A program made the position numbers and the translations under genes. The notes below the pieces were generated by a model. That model had not been told where the DNA came from. It worked only from the letters and a program-made list of their open reading frames with translations, and did no database searches. A stretch of 64,000 bases of DNA from positions 1 through 64,000 of the forward strand of contig JAPXTJ010000001.1 of NCBI GenBank assembly GCA_033812595.1. Direction: 5' to 3'. The first letter of the stretch is position 1; each line of letters opens with the position of its first letter. Of this stretch, positions 7,633 through 16,851 are shown one piece after another. The DNA is from JADLGF01 sp020849415. Its GTDB lineage: Bacteria > Chloroflexota > Chloroflexia > Thermomicrobiales > UBA6265.

Positions 7633-8793
7633 CTATTCGACCTTCACGTCACGACGCTCCCAGCCAGTCTTGAAGAGGTTGAAGTCGACATTCTCCATCG
7701 GGTGCTCGAGCGCGGCCGCTTCGTCGAGCGTGATGCCGAGGCCCGGCTTGGTCGGGGCCGGGAAGCAGCCGTCGGCCGGATCGAGTTCCGGCATCCCCTG
7801 CTGGATATCCTTCACCCACGAATCGGCGAAATCGTTGAAGTGCTCCTGAATCTTGAAGTTGGTCAGCGTCGAGACCAGGTGCAGATTCGCCATCGTGCCG
7901 ATGGGTCCGCCGACATTGTGCGGCGCCATCATCATGTAATACGCCTCGGCCCAGCCGGCGACCTTCTTCGCTTCGCCGAGCCCGCCGAAGTGCGTCACAT
8001 CGATCTGCAATACATCGCACGCCTGCAACTCGAAGAGTTCGCGAATATCGTAGCGGGAGTGGATGCGCTCGCCGGTTGCGACCGGGATGTTCACCCGGTC
8101 CGCCACCTTCTTCAGCGCCGCCAGGTTTTCCGGTGGAACCGGCTCCTCGATCCAGGCCGGATCGAACGGTTCCAGTTCCCGCGAAATCCGGATCGCCTGC
8201 GCCGGCGTGAAACGACCATGCATCTCGATCAGGATATCGACCTCCGGGCCGACCGAATCGCGCACCGCCTCGACCAGCGAGATCGAGCGAATTCGCTCCT
8301 CGCGCGAGAGCTCGTAGTGTCCGGGACCGAACGGGTCGAACTTGAGCGCCCGGTACCCCTTGGCGAGCACCTTCTTCGCCGCCTTGTGGAACTCCTCGGG
8401 CGTGCGCTCGACCGTGTACCAGCCGTTGGCGTAGGCGGGAATCCGGTCCCGCACCTTGCCACCCAGTAACTCGTAGATCGGCACGCCGAGCGCCTGGCCC
8501 TTGATATCGAGGCAGGCGATTTCGAGCGCCGAGATGCCGCTCATCACCACCTCGCCGACCCGGGCGTAGTCATCACGCATCAGGTTACGCACCAGCTTCT
8601 CGGTCTCGAACGGATCGAGGCCGAGCACATGGCGTGGCGCGCCCTCTTCGAGGTATCCGAGCAGCGCGGCAGTGTGGCCGACCATGCGGACTTCGCCGAG
8701 TCCGGTAAGCCCTTCATCGGTGGAAACCTTCACCACGGTCAGATTGCGCCACTGCGTCCCGATGACAATCGTTTCGACCTTACTGATACGCAC
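7633..8793 (-). CDS. Mandelate racemase/muconate lactonizing enzyme family protein (sugar acid dehydratase-like)
   Basis: The 386-residue enolase-superfamily enzyme starts at GTG with aagagga upstream. The N-terminal capping domain is followed by a barrel with KFDPFGPG (Lys of the K-x-D/K motif), ILIEMHGRF, WIEEPVPPEN, PVATGERIHSRYD and MAPHNVGGPIGT. The ERIHSR and PHNVGGP segments resemble the galactonate/gluconate dehydratase branch, so it probably dehydrates an aldonic acid to a 2-keto-3-deoxy acid. Exact substrate is unknown. It lies 24 bases downstream of a HAD phosphatase gene on the same strand and is probably co-transcribed with it. Confidence 0.85.
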   Translation of the reverse strand: MRISKVETIVIGTQWRNLTVVKVSTDEGLTGLGEVRMVGHTAALLGYLEEGAPRHVLGLDPFETEKLVRNLMRDDYARVGEVVMSGISALEIACLDIKGQALGVPIYELLGGKVRDRIPAYANGWYTVERTPEEFHKAAKKVLAKGYRALKFDPFGPGHYELSREERIRSISLVEAVRDSVGPEVDILIEMHGRFTPAQAIRISRELEPFDPAWIEEPVPPENLAALKKVADRVNIPVATGERIHSRYDIRELFELQACDVLQIDVTHFGGLGEAKKVAGWAEAYYMMMAPHNVGGPIGTMANLHLVSTLTNFKIQEHFNDFADSWVKDIQQGMPELDPADGCFPAPTKPGLGITLDEAAALEHPMENVDFNLFKTGWERRDVKVE

Positions 8794-8817
8794 GCGTGTC
8801 CTCTTTCTCGTACGGCG

Positions 8818-9471
8818 CTACCAGGCGCCGAGCAGTGAGCCGAGTTCCCTGACGTCGTTCGTGAGATGAAGGGCGCCCGCCCGTTGGAGCTCGCCCGGAC
8901 TCCCGTAGCCCCAGATCGCACCGACGGTATCGATACCGTGCGCGCGAGCGCCGATCACATCGTGCTCGCGATCTCCCACCATGATCACCGATCCGGCGCG
9001 AATCTGCGGGCGTTCGTCGAGCAGATGGGCGATCACCTCGGCTTTGGCGGTCCGGGAGTGATCGAGATTGCTCCCGACTACCAGATCGACCCACCGGTCG
9101 AAACCGTACGCGATCACGATCTCCTCCGCGAAGACGGTCGGTTTCGAGGTGGCGATCGTCACCAGTACGCCCGCGTCGTTGAGTCGCTCGAGCAGCAGCT
9201 CGATATCGGGGTAGGGGATGTTGGCGCGCGGGCCGAGTTCACTGAAGTGCTCGCGATAATGCCCGATCGCCCGTATCCCGTCCTCGCCGGTCAATCCGAA
9301 GTAGCGCTCGAATGATTCCATCAGCGGCGGTCCGATGAATGCCAGCAGATCGTCCGGCGTGACATCCTGAACGCCGAACTGCGTCAACGCGTAATGCACC
9401 GAATGGGTGATCGCCATCCGCGGATCGACCAACGTGCCGTCAAGATCGAACAGTACCGAGTTGAAGCGCAT
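8818..9471 (-). CDS. HAD superfamily phosphatase (phosphoglycolate phosphatase-like)
   Basis: The 217-residue protein has HAD motif I FDLDGTLVD with the nucleophile Asp, motif II TIATSKP, and motif IV MVGDREHDVIGARAHG. The helical cap between motifs I and II (YFGLTGEDGIR) is of the PpaX/Gph type, so 2-phosphoglycolate or pyrophosphate-like substrates are plausible. The chosen start (MRFNSVLFDLDGT) follows ggaggg; an upstream in-frame ATG at 9486 lacks a ribosome site. It is the first gene of a minus-strand pair with the enolase-superfamily enzyme. Confidence 0.87.
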   Translation of the reverse strand: MRFNSVLFDLDGTLVDPRMAITHSVHYALTQFGVQDVTPDDLLAFIGPPLMESFERYFGLTGEDGIRAIGHYREHFSELGPRANIPYPDIELLLERLNDAGVLVTIATSKPTVFAEEIVIAYGFDRWVDLVVGSNLDHSRTAKAEVIAHLLDERPQIRAGSVIMVGDREHDVIGARAHGIDTVGAIWGYGSPGELQRAGALHLTNDVRELGSLLGAW

Positions 9472-9500
9472 CGACCCTCCAGCCATACGGGTTCGGAGTC

Positions 9501-9544
9501 CGGAGTTCGGGGTTCGGACGACGAACTGAGAACCCCGAACTCCG
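9501..9544. repeat. 15-bp inverted repeat in a divergent intergenic region
   Basis: cggagttcggggttc (9501-9515) and gaaccccgaactccg (9530-9544) are perfect reverse complements around a 14-base loop. A related gttcgga-type unit precedes it, giving alternative pairing. It lies between two divergent genes, so it is not a terminator for either. It may be a REP-like repeat or an operator. Confidence 0.6.
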
Positions 9545-9655
9545 AACCTCGTCCGGTGACTTGTACTTTCAAACCGCCGCGTCTAGAATGCGACGCCCGG
9601 CGAGGGCGGGACCACCTCGTCGTATCCCTTCCGAGAGTCCGAACGGGAGGCCTGC

Positions 9656-11431
9656 TTGGACATCATCTTTCGCATTTTCAGCTATCTCAAGCCCTATTGG
9701 AAAGAAACAATCCTGCTGTACGTCACCCTGGCGTTCGCGCTGGGGCTACAGTTGCTCACGCCATACGTGCTCGGTCGCGCGATCGACGACGGCGTGATTG
9801 CTCGCGACACCGATTTCCTGCTCAAGGCGGCCGGTGCGATCGTCGTGCTGACCATCTTCCAGGGGCTCTTCCAGTACGGTCGCACCTACTATTCCCAGTC
9901 GCTGGCCGAGAAGGTCGGCTATGACATCCGCAACGAAATCTTCGCCCACCTGCAAGCGATGCAGTTCTCGTTCCACGATCGCTCCCACACCGGCCAGCTG
10001 ATGAGCCGCGCCACCGAGGACATCAACAACATCCGCGCCATGCTGGTCATGACGATGCGGCCATTGGTGCTGGCCGTCGGCACGTTGATCGCCGTCACGG
10101 TGATCCTGATCCGGATCGATCTGCTGCTGGCGCTCGTCGCGCTCGCGATGGTGCCCTTCCTGATCTGGTATTCGATCCGCTACGGGGTCGCGCTACGGCC
10201 GCTCTTCCTGAAAGTGCAGCAGCAGTTCGGCGTGATGACCAGCGCCCTGCAGGAAAACGTTTCCGGCAACCGGGTTGTGCGCGCCTTCGCGCAGGAAAAG
10301 GCGGAGAATCAGCGGTTCGAGGCCGAACTCGAAGAACTCTTCGATCGCAACTTCACCGCCGGCAAGCGTTGGGCGTTCGCCTATCCGCTGACGCTGCTTT
10401 TCTCCGGACTCAGCCTGGCAGTCGTCGTCTGGCTCGGCGGGCATCAGGTCATCTCGGGCGCTCTTTCGATTGGCTCGCTGGTCGCCTTCAACCGCTACCT
10501 GACAATGCTCAATGAGCCCGTCAACTGGCTCGGACTGGTGGTGAACCGCATTTCGCGCGCGGTCGCCTCAGGCGAGCGCATCTTCGAAACGCTCGATACC
10601 CGCCCGATGATCCGCGACGCCCGCAACGCCCGGAAACTGGAGCCGATGCGCGGCGATCTCGAGTTCCGCGAGGCGTCGTTCCAGTTCCGGGGCGCGAACA
10701 AACCGGCGCTCGAAGGGATCAGCTTCACCGCCCCCGCCGGTTCGGTGACCGCCATCGTCGGTCCGACCGGCGCCGGCAAGAGTTCGCTGGTCAACCTGAT
10801 CCCGCGCTTTTACGACACCACGATCGGCACGGTGTTGATTGATGACTTCGATGTCAAGGAGATTCAACTCCGCTCGCTGCGCAGCCAGATCGGCATGGTG
10901 CTGCAGGAAACCTTCCTCTTCTCGATCACGCTGGGTGAGAACATCGCCTACGGCAAACCGGACGCCACCCACGAGGAAATCGTCGCCGCCGCGAAAGCTG
11001 CCAAGGCGCACGATTTCATCTCACGCCTGCCCCAGGGGTACGACACCGAGGTCGGGGAACGGGGCGTTTCCCTTTCGGGCGGCCAGAAGCAGCGCATCGC
11101 CATTGCCCGGGCGCTCCTGCTCAATCCGCGCATCCTGATCCTGGACGATGCCACATCGAGCGTCGACACCGAAACGGAGCACGAGATCCAGGAAGCGTTG
11201 AAAGTGCTGATGAAGGGCCGCACCTCGATCGTCATCGCCCAGCGCATCCTGACGGTCGAGAACGCCGATCAGATTCTGGTGCTCGATCAGGGCCGCATCG
11301 TCGATCGCGGTACTCACGCGGAACTTGTCAGCCGCGAGGGGTTCTACCGGGAGCTCTACTTCCTGCAACAACAGGAACAGGACGAAGCACGCATTGCCGG
11401 AATAGCGGCGGAAGCGGAAGGGGAGGCGTAG
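9656..11431 (+). CDS. ABC exporter half-transporter with degenerate ATP site
   Basis: This 591-residue type IV ABC exporter subunit has a six-helix membrane domain (about 10-310) fused to a nucleotide-binding domain. Walker A GPTGAGKSS, Q-loop GMVLQE, and canonical signature LSGGQKQR are intact. The Walker B is followed by Asp instead of the catalytic Glu (ILILDDATSSVD) and the H-loop His is Gln (VIAQRIL). This marks the degenerate-site partner of a heterodimer. The TTG start at 9656 has gggagg five bases upstream. The stop TAG abuts the ATG of the next gene, so the two are translated together. Substrate is unknown; multidrug or lipid export is usual for the family. Confidence 0.93.
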   Translation: MDIIFRIFSYLKPYWKETILLYVTLAFALGLQLLTPYVLGRAIDDGVIARDTDFLLKAAGAIVVLTIFQGLFQYGRTYYSQSLAEKVGYDIRNEIFAHLQAMQFSFHDRSHTGQLMSRATEDINNIRAMLVMTMRPLVLAVGTLIAVTVILIRIDLLLALVALAMVPFLIWYSIRYGVALRPLFLKVQQQFGVMTSALQENVSGNRVVRAFAQEKAENQRFEAELEELFDRNFTAGKRWAFAYPLTLLFSGLSLAVVVWLGGHQVISGALSIGSLVAFNRYLTMLNEPVNWLGLVVNRISRAVASGERIFETLDTRPMIRDARNARKLEPMRGDLEFREASFQFRGANKPALEGISFTAPAGSVTAIVGPTGAGKSSLVNLIPRFYDTTIGTVLIDDFDVKEIQLRSLRSQIGMVLQETFLFSITLGENIAYGKPDATHEEIVAAAKAAKAHDFISRLPQGYDTEVGERGVSLSGGQKQRIAIARALLLNPRILILDDATSSVDTETEHEIQEALKVLMKGRTSIVIAQRILTVENADQILVLDQGRIVDRGTHAELVSREGFYRELYFLQQQEQDEARIAGIAAEAEGEA

Positions 11432-13213
11432 ATGTCGGTCCACTACGATCCCGATGAACTTCTCGGCAAAGCCTACGATCCGCAGATAGCGCGACGACTC
11501 TTCGGATTCGCTTCGCCGTACAAGCGCAAGATTCTCCTCTGCGTCGGCGCGATCTCGATCACGACCGCCAGCGATCTGCTGCTGCCCTTCCTGTTCAGCT
11601 TCGCCATCGATGAGGTTTCGGGCGATCAACGCCTGAACATCATCAATCTGCTCGGCGTTGCCTTCGTGGCGACGCTGATCGTGCGCTTCCTCGCCACCTG
11701 GAGCCAGTACTACCTCGTCTCCTGGATCGGCAACCGGGTCGTGTTCGACATCCGCAACCGGATGTTCCGCCACCTGCAAACGCTGAGCGTCAGTTACATC
11801 GACCGGCGCGGTGTCGGCTCGATCATGAGCCGGCTGCAGAACGATGTCGGCGTGATCAACGAGTTCTTCAGCGACGGTCTGGTCGGGGTGACGAGCAGCT
11901 CGCTCGTGCTGATCGGCATCATCGTGATCATGCTCGTCACCAACTGGCAGTTGGCGCTGCTGTCATTCCTGGTGCTGCCAATCATGATCCTCTTCATGCG
12001 CTTCTGGCGCGTGCGGGCGATGGAGATGTATCGCCTCACCCGCCGCACGATGGCGATCGTGAACGGCAACCTGGCCGAGAACATCTCGGGCGTGCGGGTA
12101 GCGCAGGCCTTCACCCGCGAACCGATCAACATCCGCACCTTCGACGGGTTGAACCGGGCCAATCTCGACGCCTCGATCGAAGCGGCCAAGCTCTCGTCGC
12201 TCCTCCTGCCGGTCGTGACCTTCATCGGCGCCGTCGCAACGGCGATGGTCGTTTATGTCGGTGGTCGCTTTGCGCTGAACGAAACGCTCTCCGTCGGCCA
12301 GCTTGTCCTCTTCATCGCGCTGATCGACCGCTTCTTCCAGCCGATCCGCGATCTCAGCGGCCAGTACAACGTGCTGCAGGCGGCAATGGCCGCGGGCGAG
12401 CGCATCTTCGAGGTGCTGGATGTCGAGCCGGACGTCAAGGACAAGCCCGACGCCTACGAACTCCCCCCGGTGGTCGGCACGGTCGAGTACGACCACATCG
12501 TCTTTGGCTACGGGCAGACCGAGATTCTGCACGACGTCAGCCTGGACGTGAAACCAGGTCAGACGGTGGCGTTCGTCGGTGAGACCGGCGCCGGCAAGAG
12601 CTCGATGATCAACTTGCTGCTCCGCTTCGCCGATGTCTGGAGCGGCGCCATCCGGATCGACGGTCACGACCTGCGCGACGTGACGCAGGAATCGCTCCGT
12701 TCGCAGCTCGGCATCGTGTTGCAGGACACGTTCCTCTTCGCCGGCACGATCCGCCAGAACATCGCCTACGCTCGGCCCGATGCCACCGACGCCGAGATCG
12801 AAGGTGTGGCGCGGGAAGTCGGCGTGCACGATTTCATCGCGCAACTGCCGAACGGGTACAACTCGCTCATCCAGGAACGGGGTGGGGGACTCTCGATCGG
12901 GCAGCGCCAGCTCGTCTCATTCGCCCGCGCCCTGCTCGCCGATCCGCGCATCCTGATCCTCGACGAGGCGACGAGCTCGATCGACACCCAGACCGAGCGG
13001 ATCATCCAGGAGGCGCTGCGCCGTTTGCTTAAGGGCCGCACCTCGTTCGTCATCGCCCACCGGCTCTCGACAATCCGGGAGGCGGACATCGTGGTCGTGA
13101 TGAGTCTGGGCAAGATCGTCGAACAGGGCACCCACGACGAACTGATGGCGCAGCGCGGCTACTACTACAGCCTCTACACCCGCAACTGGCAGGAGCATGA
13201 GGACGAGAGCTAG
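11432..13213 (+). CDS. ABC exporter half-transporter with catalytic Walker B and H-loop
   Basis: This is the 593-residue partner of the preceding half-transporter, starting at the base after its stop. The membrane domain (about 25-330) is followed by Walker A GETGAGKSS, Walker B ILILDEATSSID with catalytic Glu, and H-loop VIAHRLSTI. Its signature is altered (LSIGQRQL instead of LSGGQ). Together the two proteins would form one full ATP site (this Walker A/B with the partner's LSGGQ) and one degenerate site (partner's Asp/Gln with this LSIGQ), as in TM287/288 and BmrCD. The 3' end converges on the SulP gene with an 18-base gap. Confidence 0.93.
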   Translation: MSVHYDPDELLGKAYDPQIARRLFGFASPYKRKILLCVGAISITTASDLLLPFLFSFAIDEVSGDQRLNIINLLGVAFVATLIVRFLATWSQYYLVSWIGNRVVFDIRNRMFRHLQTLSVSYIDRRGVGSIMSRLQNDVGVINEFFSDGLVGVTSSSLVLIGIIVIMLVTNWQLALLSFLVLPIMILFMRFWRVRAMEMYRLTRRTMAIVNGNLAENISGVRVAQAFTREPINIRTFDGLNRANLDASIEAAKLSSLLLPVVTFIGAVATAMVVYVGGRFALNETLSVGQLVLFIALIDRFFQPIRDLSGQYNVLQAAMAAGERIFEVLDVEPDVKDKPDAYELPPVVGTVEYDHIVFGYGQTEILHDVSLDVKPGQTVAFVGETGAGKSSMINLLLRFADVWSGAIRIDGHDLRDVTQESLRSQLGIVLQDTFLFAGTIRQNIAYARPDATDAEIEGVAREVGVHDFIAQLPNGYNSLIQERGGGLSIGQRQLVSFARALLADPRILILDEATSSIDTQTERIIQEALRRLLKGRTSFVIAHRLSTIREADIVVVMSLGKIVEQGTHDELMAQRGYYYSLYTRNWQEHEDES

Positions 13214-13231
13214 GGAAGATCTGGCGTCCGA

Positions 13232-14716
13232 TCAGTGATCGGCCGCCAGGTCGAGCGCGTCGCTCTTGCCGTGGAGGCCGAAGCGGCTGACGATGGACGA
13301 GCTTTCTTCATTCAGCCCGATGACTGATACAACCACCCCACGGCGGCGGAACCGCATGACCACCTTGTCGAGCGATCCGACGGCCGAAACGTCCCAGAAG
13401 TGGGCGTTCGTCGCGTCAATGACAACGGTTTTCACTGGCTCGGTGAAGTCAAACGCGGATTCGAACTGCTGCGTGGAAGCGAAGAAGACCTGACCGTGGA
13501 TGGCGTAGAACCGCGTTCGGCCATCCTCTGACCGGGTCGATTCGATCCCGAATCGTTGGCTGATCTTCCAGGCGAAGAAGATGCCGCTGAGCAGGACACC
13601 CACCAGAACACCGTAGGCCAGATTGCTCGTGGCCACCACCACCGCGACCGTCGCCAGCATCACGATGCTCGAACTCGGCGGATTCGTGCGCAGGTTCCGG
13701 ATCGATGACCAGTTGAACGTGCCGATGCAAACCATGATCATGACCGCCACCAACGCGGCCATCGGCATCCGTCCCACCCAGTCGCTGAACCCGACGACCA
13801 GCACCAGCAGCACCGCGCCAGCGATGAAGGTCGAGAGCCGGCCACGACCGCCGGACTTCACGTTGATCACCGACTGTCCGATCATCGCGCACCCGGCCAT
13901 GCCGCCCAGGAATCCGGTCGCGACATTCGCAAGTCCCTGGCCCTTGCACTCGCGGTTCTTGTCGCTCCCGGAATCGGTGAAGTCATCGACGATCGACGCG
14001 GTGAGCAGAGACTCGAGGAGACCGACGATCGCCAGCGGAATCGCGTAGGGCAGGATGATGCGGAGGGTTTCAAGATTGAGCGGGATATCAGGAATCAGAA
14101 AGATGGGCAGCGATGATGGCAGCTCACCCATATCGCCCACCGTTCGAAGTTCATCCAGCCCGAACGCAACCGTGACGATCGAGAGCACGATGATGGCGAT
14201 GAGGGGCGAGGGGACACCTTTGAACACCCGTGGCAGCAGGTAGATGATGGCCAGCGCCGCCGCTACCATCGGGTAGGTCAACCAGTTCACACCCCGCAAT
14301 TCCGGAAGCTGCGCCAGAAAAATCAGGATCGCGAGCGCATTCACAAACCCGATCATGACCGACCGCGAGACGAAGCGCATCACCCGTCCCAGCTTCAGAT
14401 AGCCGGCCAATATCTGCAGCGCGCCCGTCACGATCGTGGTGGCGAAGAGGTATTGAAGACCGTGATCCTTGACGAGATCGACCATCAGGAGGGCCATGGC
14501 GCCGGTGGCCGCCGAAATCATCGCCGGACGGCCACCGGCAAACGAAATCACCACCGCCATCGAAAAGGAGGCGTAGAGGCCGATCTTGGGATCGACGCCG
14601 GCGATGATCGAGAACGCGATGGCCTCCGGAATCAACGCCAGGGCGACAAGCAGACCGGAAAGCAGATCGCCACGGACGTTTCCGAACCACTCCGACCGCA
14701 GGCGGGCAACGTACAT
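13232..14716 (-). CDS. SulP family anion transporter with STAS domain
   Basis: The 494-residue membrane protein has the SulP core: about ten to twelve helices, GDLLSGLLVALALIPEAIAFSIIAGVDP near the N-terminus, GLYASF, and GGMAGCAMIGQSVINVKSGGRGRLSTFIAG, which is the family signature. A cytoplasmic STAS domain occupies about residues 390-494 (VFFASTQQFESAFDF, TVVIDATNAHFWDVSAVGSLDKVV). Members carry sulfate, bicarbonate or other anions; the substrate cannot be read from sequence. An ATG with ggagca upstream supports the start. Confidence 0.92.
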   Translation of the reverse strand: MYVARLRSEWFGNVRGDLLSGLLVALALIPEAIAFSIIAGVDPKIGLYASFSMAVVISFAGGRPAMISAATGAMALLMVDLVKDHGLQYLFATTIVTGALQILAGYLKLGRVMRFVSRSVMIGFVNALAILIFLAQLPELRGVNWLTYPMVAAALAIIYLLPRVFKGVPSPLIAIIVLSIVTVAFGLDELRTVGDMGELPSSLPIFLIPDIPLNLETLRIILPYAIPLAIVGLLESLLTASIVDDFTDSGSDKNRECKGQGLANVATGFLGGMAGCAMIGQSVINVKSGGRGRLSTFIAGAVLLVLVVGFSDWVGRMPMAALVAVMIMVCIGTFNWSSIRNLRTNPPSSSIVMLATVAVVVATSNLAYGVLVGVLLSGIFFAWKISQRFGIESTRSEDGRTRFYAIHGQVFFASTQQFESAFDFTEPVKTVVIDATNAHFWDVSAVGSLDKVVMRFRRRGVVVSVIGLNEESSSIVSRFGLHGKSDALDLAADH

Positions 14717-14767
14717 CTGTGCTCCCGGGAATGTAGAAAAACAAAAGTCTGACGGCCATCACACAGC

Positions 14768-14819
14768 GCAACTCCAGGCTGGTGACAGGAAACAGGCCCG
14801 TTCACCCGCCTGGAGTTGC
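14768..14819. terminator. Intergenic hairpin, possible terminator of the DUF1989 gene
   Basis: gcaactccagg (14768-14778) and cctggagttgc (14809-14819) pair perfectly over 11 bp with a 30-base loop. It begins 11 bases after the DUF1989 stop on the minus strand. No T tract follows, so termination is uncertain. Confidence 0.4.
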
Positions 14820-14829
14820 CGATCAGAGG

Positions 14830-15423
14830 CTATTGAAAGACGCGAACCATCACATCCGGATTCGTCGCGGCATCGCCGCCGTATTTGCCCGGCAACGCGG
14901 CAATGCCGACCACGCAATCGGTCAGAGCGAGCAGCATCACGGAATCGCCCTTTTCGGCCAGTGACTCCTGAATTTCGATCGCGCCGCGTTGCAGAATGCT
15001 GACCTTCATGAAGAGGTTGACCGGGTCGGGCAGATCGTCCGCGCTGACGCCGAATTCCGCCAGGCGCGAGACCAGCGATTTGCCGGTGTCGTCGGTCGTC
15101 CGCGCCGCCTGGGAATCAAGGGGATGGAGCAGATCGTGCCGCTGCACGGAATCCTCGATCACTTGCAACAGGGCGCTATCCCGGTTGGAATAGAGGCTCA
15201 TGCCGAGTTCGAGCATGATCGAATTGTTGCGCGCCCTGGTCTGCGCCACCGAGAGGTGCTCGCGATTGTCCGGACCTGCGAACGCCACCAGACTGGCCGC
15301 CTGTTTGCCGTCGAGGGCGACGACCTGCACAACCTGGCCGGCCAGCACGTGGAACGCTGCGCCTTCGCCGGGGCGAAGTCGCTCTGCCTTGATTGCTGTC
15401 CTGCCAACGAGACCTACGCTCAC
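14830..15423 (-). CDS. DUF1989 (urea carboxylase-associated) family protein
   Basis: The 197-residue protein matches the DUF1989 fold: an N-terminal AFHVLAGQVVQVVALDG segment, ARTRNNSIM-like core (here TRARNNSIMLELG), LPDPVNLFMKVSI and a final DCVVGIAALPG. Homologues occur with urea carboxylase and nucleotide or amine degradation genes but have no firmly known reaction. The usual pair of proteins occurs here as a single gene, with no urea carboxylase nearby. Start is GTG after ggagcacaacag. Confidence 0.75.
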   Translation of the reverse strand: MSVGLVGRTAIKAERLRPGEGAAFHVLAGQVVQVVALDGKQAASLVAFAGPDNREHLSVAQTRARNNSIMLELGMSLYSNRDSALLQVIEDSVQRHDLLHPLDSQAARTTDDTGKSLVSRLAEFGVSADDLPDPVNLFMKVSILQRGAIEIQESLAEKGDSVMLLALTDCVVGIAALPGKYGGDAATNPDVMVRVFQ

Positions 15424-15573
15424 CTGTTGTGCTCCTTCAGCGACGACCGCGATCAGCCGCGCTGATTGTCGCAGTCAGCGCACCGCTCCGGCAAACCGCC
15501 GTGCCATACTTCACCGGAGACTCGCTACGCGGCGCTGATCGTGCCTGGCGCGCGCGTTTGATAAGGATGATCG

Positions 15574-16845
15574 ATGGTCGACAATGAGCTTCGTTGCCCG
15601 CAGTGTGGATCCCCCGTGCTCGCCTCAGCCAATTACTGCGTCATCTGCGGCATCCGCCTGCCCGATCGGTCGCAGGTCGAGGTGATCGAGTCCGCCGGAT
15701 GGGATACCCCGCGCCCCGCCGAGCCGATTCTGCCGGTCGAAATCCCCGAATTCGATGAGCTGACCGGCGTCGATCCCCGGTCCGATCTTCCCGTCGAATC
15801 GTCCGAAGATCAGCCTGCGGAAACCTTCGAAGCGATCCCGGCGATTGACCTCGACGAACTTGACGCCTTCATCGCGCTCGATCCAGTCGCCTCCAACGAC
15901 GAATTGGACGGTGAGATCACCGAGGAAGAACTCGAAATCGACGACATGATCGAAGAGGGCGGACCGGTTTTCGAGGGAGCGCCCGAAACAATCGAGGACG
16001 AGCCTAACGAGCCGGCGACTGAAGCGATCAACATGATCGATGAAGGCGCTCCGATCGCCGATGACGAATCAACCGAAATACTCGAAGTAGTGAGGATCGA
16101 GGCGGTCATCGAAGTCGAGGAAATGGTTTCCGAAGGCGGTCCGGTCGTCGAGACCGAACCGGGCGACGACGAACCTGACGCGGGGATCGTATCGGACGAG
16201 GAAGCGATCGAAATGATCGATGAGGGTGGGCCCGCGTTCGAGGACGAAACCGCGCCTGAACCGGCCGATGATGACGATACCGAAGTCGATCAACTCGCCG
16301 CCGCCGTGCTGATGCACGAGCCGGACCCGGCGCCGATGATCTCGGCCTCCTACCCCGAAAGCGAGATTCCGGTCAACGATGCCGTCCGGCTCCGGCCCGG
16401 CGAGCAGTACTGGTGGTCAGTCGATAGCGACGATGCCTGGGGTGATTTCGCGCCCCTGCACCAGACAACCGCCCCGGTTCCCCCGGCCACTCCGGATGTC
16501 GCCGCAAAGCCGGCTGATCCGGAGGCGCTGGAACGCGTCCAGGCGTTGCTCGACGAACTCCGGGAGCTGTTGCCGCAACTCGGTCAGGTTCGCACCGAAG
16601 CGGGTCCGAACCTCTCCGAACTCCGCTCGATCGCCATCGCCGCGCGCGGTGAACGCTCATTCGACGATTGGGCGGCACTCCGCACCGTGTCGGCCATGGC
16701 CGTCGGCCGGCCAACCGATATCGACACGATTCTCCAGCTCTCGAAACGGGTCGATGACATCGCAGCGCTGATCGCCGAGCGCGATCGCCTGCAAGGCGCG
16801 TTCGCGAAGATCGTCGACTGGATCGACAAGCGTAACGGCGCGTAG
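15574..16845 (+). CDS. Zinc-ribbon protein with acidic repeat linker and coiled C-terminus
   Basis: The 423-residue protein begins with a zinc ribbon (CPQC at residues 8-11, CVIC at 22-25). A very acidic, probably disordered region follows (about 40-250). It contains four spaced copies of a short unit: MIEEGGPVFE, MIDEGAPIAD, MVSEGGPVVE and MIDEGGPAFE. The C-terminal 130 residues are helical with heptad-like Leu/Ile (ERVQALLDELRELLPQLG, KRVDDIAALIAERDRLQ). No transmembrane helix or catalytic motif was seen. It ends six bases from the convergent PrsW-like gene, which also has zinc ribbons and an acidic linker, so the two may belong to one membrane-associated system. Function unknown. ATG with aagga upstream. 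Confidence 0.75.
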   Translation: MVDNELRCPQCGSPVLASANYCVICGIRLPDRSQVEVIESAGWDTPRPAEPILPVEIPEFDELTGVDPRSDLPVESSEDQPAETFEAIPAIDLDELDAFIALDPVASNDELDGEITEEELEIDDMIEEGGPVFEGAPETIEDEPNEPATEAINMIDEGAPIADDESTEILEVVRIEAVIEVEEMVSEGGPVVETEPGDDEPDAGIVSDEEAIEMIDEGGPAFEDETAPEPADDDDTEVDQLAAAVLMHEPDPAPMISASYPESEIPVNDAVRLRPGEQYWWSVDSDDAWGDFAPLHQTTAPVPPATPDVAAKPADPEALERVQALLDELRELLPQLGQVRTEAGPNLSELRSIAIAARGERSFDDWAALRTVSAMAVGRPTDIDTILQLSKRVDDIAALIAERDRLQGAFAKIVDWIDKRNGA

Positions 16846-16851
16846 CCGCCG

